A stretch of 64,000 nucleotides of DNA, taken from Endomychus coccineus (taxonomy: Eukaryota > Arthropoda > Insecta > Coleoptera > Endomychidae). Shown in pieces: positions 1 through 9,076 of this stretch. The position numbers were made by a program, and so were the translations under genes. Under the pieces are notes generated by a model. It ran no database searches and had not been told where the DNA came from. It saw nothing but the letters and a program-made list of their open reading frames with translations. Numbering within the stretch: position 1 is the stretch's first letter; every line of letters starts with the position of its first letter. Where the stretch lies: NCBI GenBank assembly GCA_958510875.1, contig OY294069.1, positions 160,579,111 through 160,643,110 on the forward strand, given 5' to 3'.

Positions 1-490
1 AAGAAGATATTTGCGTCAAGCAAGAAGAACTTCCGGTTCTTCTTGAAAAGTTGCCGTTGCAATTGTGTGCTTTGAGCACGATAGAGCTCACCCTCATAAG
101 GCACATACTGTCCTTATATTTTGAATGAGAGACATGAAGATCAATGGTTGGGGATAAACGGTCATATTAGATGGCCAGGAAAGTTCCCAGACCTTACCTC
201 TTAAATTTTTGCTTATGGGGTCTCCTCAAAAACAAAGCTTACAGATCTCCGTCACAGAATGTTAACCATTTAAAAGAAAAAATTAGTATTGCGTGCCAAG
301 AAGGTACCCCTGATATTTTAAGGAAAGCTACTTTCAATTAGAAGTCAGGAGCCGATTAGATTTATGTCTAACAGAAGGTGGTGATCATATCTGGGGCATT
401 GATTCTGACGACACCGACAATTTTGCCGTCCCCAAGTAAAATACCCCAGGCCTTATTTTGTGTGGGTGTCTTAGGTATAGTTTTCGACCA
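1..490 (+). pseudogene. Decayed DDE transposase, C-terminal part (copy 1)
   Basis: This is a broken reading frame with the C-terminal signature of the IS630/Tc1-like insect transposases that carry an N-terminal DUF4817. Translated in pieces it gives the sequence leading to 'WPGKFPDL' near 170-205, the usual last catalytic aspartate region, then 'LWGLLKNKAY'. Frameshifts and stops interrupt it. The same decayed copy lies at 30,728-31,200, so it was present before the local duplication. It lies in what should be an intron of the ephexin-like gene. The window edge cuts off its 5' part. The family call is from motif recognition. Confidence 0.6.
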
Positions 491-702
491 TCCATCAATT
501 TCAATAGGTGAGGTAAAATTAGTATGCAGCATTTGATTGTGATAATATTAGACACAATAAAGTATTATTTTACGCATACGAACTATTGAAAAATACATGA
601 TTTTCGACTTTTGCCCCCCTCCCCATGCCACACCTTTACAATCATATCGCGAATAAAACAGATACCTATGGTATAAAATCTAACAATGGTGAATATGTTT
701 AG

Positions 703-3700
703 ATTGTCCACCAATGTAATGAAGCTGCAAGAAGAAGGGAAAGAGAAATTGATATGTTCAAAGTGACAACGCAGTTAGAGTTTTCCAAAGGAGTGTCTCC
801 AATAGACATCGTTACAGCCAGCAGATGGTTGGTAAGATCGGGGATGGTCACCCATATGCAGGCAAGAAATGATGAAACGAAACTAACCTTCGGCAAAAAG
901 TTCGTCAAAACACCCTTGAGTTTGTTCTTGTTCAACGATCTTCTAATTGTCGCTAAAGCGAAAAGGTAATTACGGTAATTTAACACAAAGAACTGTCTTC
1001 AATTTAATCTGTTTCAGTGAGAGTGCTTTTTCCATCATTCACTACTGCCCAAGAAATTTGGTAGATTTGAACAACACAGATCTGTTGGTTTCCGTTCCAA
1101 CGAAAGACACAACCGGAAAGCATTTGATATTTTTGACATTATTGGAGAATCAAGAAGAAAAAACCATGGAATTCGTAAGTTTTTAGATATTGCACGTGAT
1201 CTCGATTTTTATTGTATTATTCTATTTTCAGTTATTGTCATGCAATAGCGAAAGTGATAAAGAGAGATGGATAGAAGCTTTCACACCACCACAATCTGAC
1301 GATCCGAGGGAAACGCTTTATGAATGCTGGGACTGTCCACAGGTTCTGGCCATTCATAATTTCATAGCTAGTCAACCTGATGAGTTAGCATTGACACGTG
1401 GTGATGTCATCAACGTTCTTAGGAAAATGGATGATGGTAAGTTCATCTACTTATTTCATGTGGCAATTTTCTCAACCAAAAACAATATTAAATAATTACA
1501 TTTGTTGGTTGGAACCGTTACGTTATTTTTTTGGCATTCGAGATGCCAAGATTTTCTAAATAAATATAGGTTCTACTTTCGTTTCAAATTGGTTTCTTTG
1601 GGAGCAATTGAGTTGTCACCTCGTGTTTTTGTTGCACCATTTGAGAGAATTCCAGTGAATCCAATTGTAAATTACTTCCGTGTGTGATTTACTTGTTCGT
1701 TTAACAATAAGGTTGGGTGCTTATTCAATTTTTTCAGATAATATGTAACATGTTAAATTAATGAGGTTGAGTTTTCACATGTACTTATCCCACTGGTGAT
1801 TAATTTATTCCAGGAAATTTTTTCGAAGTCACGATACTTTTCTTGAAATATTCGTAACCAAGAAAAAATATCCAGTGATTATTTAAGCACGGGTGGTATT
1901 TGGTGAGAACATTTCTCACCATATGGTATGTAAATACATTATTTCAAAATTTATATTTTTGCTTTTGATAGTATGTACATCAATTTTCTAAAAATACTGT
2001 GAAGTACTGTCATGGTGACGCTAGAAAAACTACACATTTTATCGGTTGAAAAATGTTTGTTAAATTTTCACTCAAATGATTTGAAAATGTTTTTTTTAAT
2101 AAAAGATCTTCACTAAAATATTATTCGAACCTAGTTTCTATTAAGCCCCGTGATTGACTTATATGAAAGCCATTACAATCCGGACATATCAACTTATATA
2201 TTCCTCAATACATTTTTTTTTACATATTTCCACAAAATTATATTTACTATAATCATTAAAGCTCTATTCAAAATTGAATCAGCACCTGTTGTTAAACGAC
2301 CAAGTGAATCTATTTTAATCTGCGTTGTCTTAAATTATTCATGCAACCCCCAATGTGGTGGTTTCCTTTTAATTCTAACCTAATAAGACTATACGAGGGC
2401 AAAGTGAAAAGTTCTTGGAAAATAAAACAGATGGCGCCACAATCGAAAATACCATGTGACATCTCTAACTAGACCGCATAAAAATGTTTAGACTGATATG
2501 TCATTCAGCTCTGTTTTGACATCCATAGAAAGCAAGAAAACTTGAAGGTTCTTATGAACATGGAAAAAAGTGAAATCGCGTCTTGATTAAACATTATTTC
2601 TTGCGTGGAAAAAACGTTACACAAACCAAAGCATCGCTTGTTAAACGTAGTCTCCATAACGTTCTTAACTTCACCATCGATTGGAAAAATTCACAAAGGC
2701 TAGTATGACCACAAAAAACACCGAACGTTCTGGTCTTCCAATTGAAATTACAACACACCAGAAATGATTGATAGAATCTATGGTATGATATTGGACGATC
2801 GGCGAGTTAAAGTTCACGAGATTGATGAGGCTATGAACATCTAAACCAAACGGGTCCGGAACATTTTGCATAAATTTTTGAATATGAGAAAGCTATCTGC
2901 CAGATGGGCGCCGCATTTACTCTCTGTTGACAAGCGCGACCGTGTGACAACTTCAAAGGAGTGTTTGGCGATGTTCAAGCACCCCCGTTTCATAACCGGA
3001 CGAAACATGGATTCATCACAACACACTAGAGACCAAAGAACAGTCGAAACAGTGGACTTGTCCTGGCGAATCGAAGCCGAAAAAGGCCAAAGTGGGTTTA
3101 TCGGCCAACAAATTTATGGCGACAATTTTTTGAGATGCATACGGTATCGTCCATATGGATTACCTTGAAAAGAGCAAAATTCGACGCCGATTTAAAGCGA
3201 AAGCGGCTGCATTTGGCAAAGAAAAAACTGCTCTTCCACCAGGACAACGCACCGGCGCTCAGGTCGGCAGTCGCAATGGCGAAATTGCATGAATTGCGCT
3301 ACGAATTGGTTCGTCATCCACCATATTCTACATATTTGGCCTCCTGCGATTTGTATCTATCTCCAAACTTGAAAAAATGGCTCTGCGGAGATTTGGCTCC
3401 AACGATGAGGTCATCTTTGAAGCAAACGCCTATTTTGAAGGATTGCCGAAATTGTATTATTTGGAAGGGATCGAAAAATTAGCAAAATGTTGGAAGAAGT
3501 GTATTGAGCCACAAGATTATGTTGAGAAATAATACTAGTTTTAACCAAATAAATCATTGCTTGTTTAATTTTTCAGGGACTATTCACCATGCCCTCATAT
3601 AACTGTATTATTCCATAATGCTAATTTTGGATTCTACGTTTCACGTCTATGGTAGAGGTTTTGTCTAAATGAATGGTTTCGGAAATGCAAGTTCCTAATT

Positions 3701-3941
3701 GCACGATCCCACTGGCCACGATCCTCTTCTGACAATGCAATTGTCTTTGTCTACTTTAGATTAACATATTCACTTTTAATTCACAGGATGGTATCATGGA
3801 GAGAGAATGAGAGATGGCCAAATTGGATGGTTCCCAGGAAACTATACCAAAGAAGTAGCAAATCCTCATGTTAGAGCACGGAATTTGAAACAGAGATACC
3901 GACTGTTAGCATTTTCTGAAAACTACTTAAAAACTAAATGA
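703..3941 (+). CDS. Ephexin-like RhoGEF, copy 1: PH and SH3 exons (5' part outside window)
   Basis: Four exons lie at 703-965, 1018-1174, 1232-1436 and 3787-3941 (TGA at 3939-3941). All junctions are AG/GT and the phases join cleanly. The first two exons and the start of the third code the PH domain that follows a DH domain ('LFLFNDLLIVAKAKR' is the PH core). The third and fourth code an SH3 domain ('VLAIHNFIASQPDELALT' to 'GWFPGNY') and a C-terminal 'RARNLKQRYRLL' tail typical of ephexins (NGEF/ARHGEF5/15/16/19 group). Such proteins load GTP onto RhoA, Rac or Cdc42 at the membrane; the DH exons that would do this lie left of the window. Exon lengths (263, 157, 205, 155) equal those of copy 2, with no stops or frameshifts. 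Differences from copy 2 include 'LTRGDVINV' for 'LTFGDSINV' in the SH3. It may be a working gene, but that cannot be judged without its 5' half. Confidence 0.82.
2392..3599 (+). mobile_element. mariner element, decayed (copy 1 intron)
   Basis: The ends are inverted repeats: 5' 'tacgagggcaaagtgaaaag' and 3' a sequence ending 'catgccctcata', with TA at both edges, as expected for mariner insertion. Inside are remnants of a DD34D transposase: 'LFHQDNAPALRSAVAMAKLH', then 'HPPYSTYLASCDLYLSPNLKK', interrupted by frameshifts and deletions. It sits in the intron before the last SH3 exon. The paralogous copy is at 36,370-37,569 in the same intron of copy 2, so the insertion predates the duplication. 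It is inactive. Confidence 0.88.
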
Positions 3942-4857
3942 TTTTTTTCGAACAAAGTCTTCATCAATTTTACTCAATTATCTTAAATAACGAATAATTT
4001 AAACGTGATATGTTATTTTTATATGAATTTTTATCTATTGCAATCAAATTGTACTTGTTTGTCGTCCTAAAGTTAATTTAAGAATGAAGTTATAATGTAA
4101 ATATGTATATTATAGTATGTATTAAAATGTTTATAAAACATTGAATTTTCCTTAATTATCAATAGGGAGATAGGAGATGAATTCTCTCCTGAAGTGGGTT
4201 TAAATCTGGCGACCAAGTTAGACCAGAATATCGCCGTGTCGGTGCCAATTAAACTGGAGTTTTGATTTAAATCATATTTAATATTATGTTTTCCAGATTT
4301 TGGGATGACTGGCATATGACATAGTTAATTCATCTGCTGTTTTTAGATACTAAAATAATAATTAATTCTTTTATTTTGAGGAATATAAATACAATTGAAG
4401 TGTAATACAAAACGTTTAGATAAAATTACTGTTTTATAAATTATTTCTAATTTTTTTAAAATATAACAGCCTTAAAAAAATAAAATTCCTTAGCTGTAGC
4501 GATAAGCGATTGACAAAAGTTCGTCATGAAACGATTAGAAGAATCCAAATACACAAGCCTTCTCATTCCAAATTTCAATCAGGTTTGGTTACTCTCAAGA
4601 AAATCATTCAGGTGGTTGATACATGCACAATTTAATTTACATTTCCATCTGAAAAAAGAATAAAATTGCAATTACTACGTCATTAAACAGGTTTCAAATA
4701 CGAATTTGACTCTATGACAGTGGAACACCGCGTTGTGTGTTGTGACGTCATACTATTGCAGTCTATTCTCAATGCATTCTTAGATAGTGTCGCATCTGTA
4801 AGTATTCCTAATCTGTGATTAGCGCGAGTTCCATCGAGCAAGATGGACTGGAATAAT
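3942..4857 (+). other. 3' flank/UTR of ephexin-like copy 1
   Basis: This AT-rich non-coding sequence aligns along its length with 37,903-38,825 behind copy 2. Where copy 2 has AATAAA (38,044-38,049), copy 1 has AATGAA (4083-4088), so one candidate polyadenylation signal differs. An antisense reading frame at 4073-4315 is not supported, because the copy 2 counterpart has a stop. Confidence 0.5.
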
Positions 4858-6045
4858 TTTTTTTTATATTTTGACTACACGACAGGGAAATCTATGTTAG
4901 AAGAACATCGTGTGAACCAGCGGTGGAATGTTGTGAGAGGAGGTAGGCATTCGAATTTTTCTTGATGGTTTGGAGGTTATATGTACAGGAGAAGACCTCA
5001 CTAGGTAAAGAGATTCACAACTTCGCTGTTCGATAGAAGAATGAAGTCTGGTAAGAAGAAGTTTGGCAGGTCTCGAGCTTTACAATGAAGGGGTGACTAG
5101 CTTGAGCTATTCTAGTCCGCCTATCTGGAATCAACAGACGAGATTTCTGATGAAATCCATGGAAATATCTTCAGAACATGAAACTAATAGGTCTCTTCTG
5201 GATAGAATTCAAGAGCATCAGCGTAAGTTTGGGAGCCGAACTCCAAACATCTGAAAAGTACTCCAGAAAAGGTCGAATCTGTGCTTTGTAGATTATGAGG
5301 AGCTGCTGGGATGTCGAGTAGTTCTTGGCACGGAATAGAAAACTAAGTTTTTGAGAAGCGGTTTCCGCAATGAACCTCACATGACCATCTCATGAGAGAG
5401 TGCCGTTGGTGGTGATACCGAGTATGAATATGGAAGACTTCATAGGAATAGTTGTACCTGAAATCATCATATTAGAGATTGTGGGATTCGCCTTCCTGGA
5501 GAAATTGCAAGTTTGAGTTTTGGTTGCATTAAACTATGGGCTCTAGATGAGAAAGCGGTATGAAGTGCACCTTCATCTGCAAAGATGTGGGCGGAACTGG
5601 TGGCCACTTCCAGCAGATCGTTTAAATGGAGCAGAAACAAAGTTGGTGCAAAGACAGATCCCTGTGAAACACCAGCATTGATAGGCATTGTATCGGAGGA
5701 TAGTGCGTCAACCACCACATGGAGTGATAGATGTGAGAGAAAACTCGATAGTAATTGAATAGTTGAGGCGGCAAAGCATTGGACGGAAGTTTCTCAAGGA
5801 GACCTTGGTTCAGACTCGGTCAAATGCTTTGGAGTTTCCCAATAGATTTCTGCCATACATATGTTACGTAGGCAAGCAGGTCTCCTGTGGATCTCTGCTG
5901 ACGGAAGTCATATTGTCGGTTTTGGAGATCAGTGATCACACATAATAGTGCAATGGGTCTATAATTATTAGGAAGGGCCTTCTTTCCTTTTTTCTGGAAT
6001 TGGTTGCTCTCTAGCTGATCTACAGCTGGAAGGAAACACACCAAG
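4858..6045 (-). mobile_element. Jockey-like non-LTR retrotransposon fragment A1
   Basis: Read on the minus strand this holds broken pieces of a reverse transcriptase. 'ALPNNYRPIALLCVI' lies near 5970-6030 and 'INAGVSQGSVFAPTLFLLHLNDLL' (the region before the catalytic aspartates) near 5590-5690. The C-terminal 'IYKAQIRPFLEYFSDVW' lies near 5210-5310. The 3' end, on the plus strand a short T-run followed by 'atattttgactacacga', is shared with fragments A2 and A3. Stops and frameshifts make it dead. A deleted version is at the paralogous site (38,850-39,290). The clade is uncertain. Confidence 0.75.
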
Positions 6046-6429
6046 TTTTCATGAAAGGGTGAACAACCTGTAGAAAATTAAATGATTACGGAGTTTATTC
6101 AACTTTATGCAGAGGAACAGGTTATGTGGCATCCGAAACATGTAGGCCACTAAAATAGTAACAGTGTGTACGATGCTTGAATGAGAATCAAAGCAAAGTT
6201 TTCCAAAGTACGCGTATCACTTCAAGAATTAAAGACAAAGAAAGTTAAATTGATGGCAAAAGCTATTTTCTTTTATTTGGTTTTATTATTGATAAACTAA
6301 ATGTTAATCAAGACAAAATAAATCAAATCAAACAACAAATGATGCTTTCGTATTAGTATTGCTTGAAATCCAAGAAAACAACCTTGGGGGAAACCCCCAT
6401 TCAGAATAATTGTACAGAGATATGTCAAC

Positions 6430-6605
6430 TTACGAATTCTGTGATTTTTCTATGCTATTCTGATTCATCCATTTGATGATGCTTTCTAGATCGAAGTTAT
6501 ACGCTTCTAAATTGTCAAATACTTTATCTATGTTTCACAAGATTCTTCGGGCATCTGTAGAAGAGTATTTCCCTTCAGTCAGTATGTGAATCAACCATAA
6601 TGTTC
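6430..6605 (-). pseudogene. Broken last exon of the small convergent gene (copy 1)
   Basis: This is the paralogue of the terminal exon 39,981-40,156. Acceptor site, length (176 nt) and terminal TAA are kept, but one base change turns an AGA codon into TGA about a third of the way in (near 6540). The matching first exon is absent, because homology to the copy 2 block ends close to 6,690/11,690. This is therefore a truncated, non-functional duplicate of the gene at 39,981-40,789. Confidence 0.75.
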
Positions 6606-6678
6606 CTGGAAGTATATAATTGTCACTAAATGGTACTCAATTATTCAATTTCGTTTATTTCTAAGGGATGGAGGAAGA

Positions 6679-6690
6679 AAAATTGGACTT
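6679..6690. repeat. Target-site duplication, left
   Basis: The 12-bp sequence 'aaaattggactt' directly precedes the Penelope-like element and is repeated at 11,657-11,668. The paralogous site near 40,235 has a single similar sequence, 'gaaattggatcattt', without an insert, which supports a true insertion. Confidence 0.8.
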
Positions 6691-6775
6691 TCTTGGATAG
6701 TAGACTTCCGCGGACAGCTAATCTTGAAAAATCTTGTCTTCCGGATGGATTCCGCGTCACAACAGCTCGACTTGA

Positions 6776-6818
6776 TGCCGACGTTTCGCCAACCATTACA
6801 GGTGGCATCTTCAGGGCA
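6776..6818 (-). ncRNA. Hammerhead ribozyme motif in Penelope-like terminal repeat
   Basis: On the minus strand the core CUGAAGA (6808-6814) fits the hammerhead CUGANGA. It is followed by stem II (GCCA..CC with GG.UGGC around a UGUAAU loop), then CGAAAC and the cleavage triplet GUC (6780-6782). Stem III is only two base pairs (A-U, C-G) without a loop. Stem I starts with UGCC/GGCA. Such minimal hammerheads are known in Penelope-like terminal repeats. No cleavage has been shown here. Confidence 0.7.
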
Positions 6819-6922
6819 GGCTTGAGGCTTGAACTGAAACTGGTTCTACTGGTTTCTGTAGCCGTATTTATTGTAGGAAAAAATCCTTCACGCTACATAG
6901 TTCACTGCCTTTGTTCCGGTGG

Positions 6923-9076
6923 TTAACTTCGTTCCAGCACCTGACCCTGCCGTTGTGCGATCATGTGCGAAGTTGAATTTTCGAGGATGGGTTTCCAAAT
7001 GTTGGGAAGGTAATATCCTGAGTCACGGTTTAGATTATTCGGATGTTTTAGGATTTCTATAGCTTCAAGGATTTTTCGCTGATAGAAGTTTGTGGCTCGG
7101 ACTAGGATTTTAGTATCTTCAAAAAGGATTTGATGATTTGTGTTAAACCTGTGTTCCGCAAGTGCAGATCTACTGGTGTCACGAAGTCTTGTACAGCGCT
7201 CATGTTCTTTCAGACGAGTAGCTACTGTACGACCTGTTTCACCAATGTAGACTTTACCGCAAGAACAGGGAATACTATAAACACCTTCTGAGTGGAGAGG
7301 AGGAAGGGGATCTTTGATAGGTTTGTAAAACTGAGATAATTTCGGAAGTGTGGAAAAACGGGTAGAAATATTATGTTTTTTGAGGATTTTGGAAATTCGA
7401 TCTGTTATATTTTGAATATATGGAAGATAGGCCGTGGATAAAGCAGGTGGGAGGGTTTCTGGCTCAGGTCGATTTGGAATTTTAGGTGAAGTGTATTTCT
7501 TTATGGCTTTTTGAATGTTGTAATGGGAGAAATTGTTTGATAATAAGGCAGATGATAGATGTTTTAATTCTGATTTTAAGGATTGAGGCTGAGATAGATT
7601 GACAGCTCTGTGGACCAGGGAGTTTATGACAGATTGCTTTTGGGCAGGGTGGTGGTGGGAAAGACCATTGAGGTATCTATCGGTATGGGTGGGTTTCCGA
7701 TACACAGAATGTCCTAAAGTACCGTCAGTCTGTCGACTAACCAATACATCCAGGAACGGGAGTGAACCTTGCGATTCGACTTCCATGGTGAAACGGATAT
7801 TGGGATGTAAAGAATTTAAATGATTGAGGAAAGGAACAAGCTTTTCGCGACCATGTTGCCAAATAACGAAAGTATCGTCGACATATCTAAACCAACATTT
7901 CGGCTTGAGAACAGATGAGTCAATGGCATCTTGTTCAAAAGCTTCCATGAAGATATTAGCTATGATCGGGGAAAGTGGGGAACCCATGGCAGCTCCCGAG
8001 GACTGCTCGTAGAACTTGCCATCGTATAGAAAATATGTGGAGGATAGACAAAAATCAATTAACGGTAGCAAGTCCGTTGAAATGTTTTTGGCAGGTAACA
8101 ATTGAGAAATTATGGAAAGGGTGTCTGGAATGGGAACATTGGTAAAAAGTGATTCAACGTCGAAGCTGACGAGCAAATCGCGTGGGTCAACTTTCAACGT
8201 TTGAAGTTTTTCAACGAAATGAAAAGAATTTAGGATAAAACTATTGGATTCACCTACAAGGGGTTTGAGAATCGATGACAGGTATCGAGAGAGTTTATAA
8301 GTAGGAGATCCGATAGTGCTGACAATTGGTCTTAGGGGAACTGAGGGCTTATGAATTTTAGGCAAACCATATAAACGGGGACATTTTGAACAATGGGGGA
8401 TAAGAAATTTCTTATCTGAATCAGGAAGGGAAGATTGACGAATAATTTGTGAAATTGAACGTTCTATAGAGGAGGTGGGATCTTTTGGTAGAAGCTTATA
8501 GGAATTAGTTTGCAGATGTTGCAGGATTTTGTTATCATAATCTGAACGATTCATGACAACAGTGGAGTTTCCTTTATCAGCCCTCAAAATAGCCAAATCA
8601 GGATTTGATTTGAGTGAATTGAGAGCTTGAATTAAAGGTTTAGGGCAATTTGATTTAGGAATCTTGGAATGACGAAGAATTTTAGCAGTTTCGAAACGAA
8701 TTTCATCTGCTGCGAGATGGGGAACTTTATGTAGGGATGCTTCTACAGCAGAAATAATGGATGTAGTAGGGATATTTTTGGGGGAGAAGACAAAATTAGG
8801 ACCTTTAGATAGAACCGATTGTTCAGCTTCAGTAAGGGTATGTGAAGATAAATTAACCACAGTATTTACAAGAGGGGTTGGTCTTGAAGGTTGGTGCTGA
8901 GGGCGTTGGGAGGCAAGAAGTTTATTGAATTTTTGAATATGACGTTTGGAATTGCCACCTGTAATGGTTGGCGAAACGTCGGCATCAAGTCGAGCTGTTG
9001 TGACGCGGAATCCATCCGGAAGACAAGATTTTTCAAGATTAGCTGTCCGCGGAAGTCTACTATCCAAGATATCCAA
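6923..9076 (-). CDS. Penelope-like RT/GIY-YIG polyprotein, minus copy (5'-truncated, chimeric start)
   Basis: The frame is open for 717 codons. About 677 C-terminal residues match the plus copy exactly. Blocks in order are the PLE N-terminal RT block with 'ILRADKGNSTVVMN' and the fingers/palm region 'GLPKIHKPSVPLRPIVSTIG'. Then come 'LVSFDVESLFTNVP', 'GAAMGSPLSPIIANIFMEAF', the catalytic 'RYVDDTFVIW', and a GIY-YIG endonuclease ('YSIPCSCGKVYIGETGRTVA'). The first roughly 40 residues are a by-product of the junction: they are read through the antisense of the central terminal repeat, so the native N-terminus is missing. The enzyme would prime reverse transcription at nicked DNA. Without the native start, activity is doubtful. 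Confidence 0.85.
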   Translation of the reverse strand: MDILDSRLPRTANLEKSCLPDGFRVTTARLDADVSPTITGGNSKRHIQKFNKLLASQRPQHQPSRPTPLVNTVVNLSSHTLTEAEQSVLSKGPNFVFSPKNIPTTSIISAVEASLHKVPHLAADEIRFETAKILRHSKIPKSNCPKPLIQALNSLKSNPDLAILRADKGNSTVVMNRSDYDNKILQHLQTNSYKLLPKDPTSSIERSISQIIRQSSLPDSDKKFLIPHCSKCPRLYGLPKIHKPSVPLRPIVSTIGSPTYKLSRYLSSILKPLVGESNSFILNSFHFVEKLQTLKVDPRDLLVSFDVESLFTNVPIPDTLSIISQLLPAKNISTDLLPLIDFCLSSTYFLYDGKFYEQSSGAAMGSPLSPIIANIFMEAFEQDAIDSSVLKPKCWFRYVDDTFVIWQHGREKLVPFLNHLNSLHPNIRFTMEVESQGSLPFLDVLVSRQTDGTLGHSVYRKPTHTDRYLNGLSHHHPAQKQSVINSLVHRAVNLSQPQSLKSELKHLSSALLSNNFSHYNIQKAIKKYTSPKIPNRPEPETLPPALSTAYLPYIQNITDRISKILKKHNISTRFSTLPKLSQFYKPIKDPLPPLHSEGVYSIPCSCGKVYIGETGRTVATRLKEHERCTRLRDTSRSALAEHRFNTNHQILFEDTKILVRATNFYQRKILEAIEILKHPNNLNRDSGYYLPNIWKPILENSTSHMIAQRQGQVLERS

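Noticed and set aside
754..969. Short separate gene starting at the ATG at 754
   Set aside because: It is the inner part of the PH exon 703-965; the frame continues upstream to the splice acceptor and matches copy 2.
4073..4315. 80-codon minus-strand open frame behind ephexin copy 1
   Set aside because: The paralogous stretch near 38,185 has a TAG in the same frame, so the frame is not kept; it lies in 3' flank.
7599..8012. Two plus-strand open frames (7,599-7,823 and 7,824-8,012), repeated as minus-strand frames at 10,370-10,783
   Set aside because: They are antisense to the Penelope-like reverse transcriptase and appear twice only because the element is palindromic.
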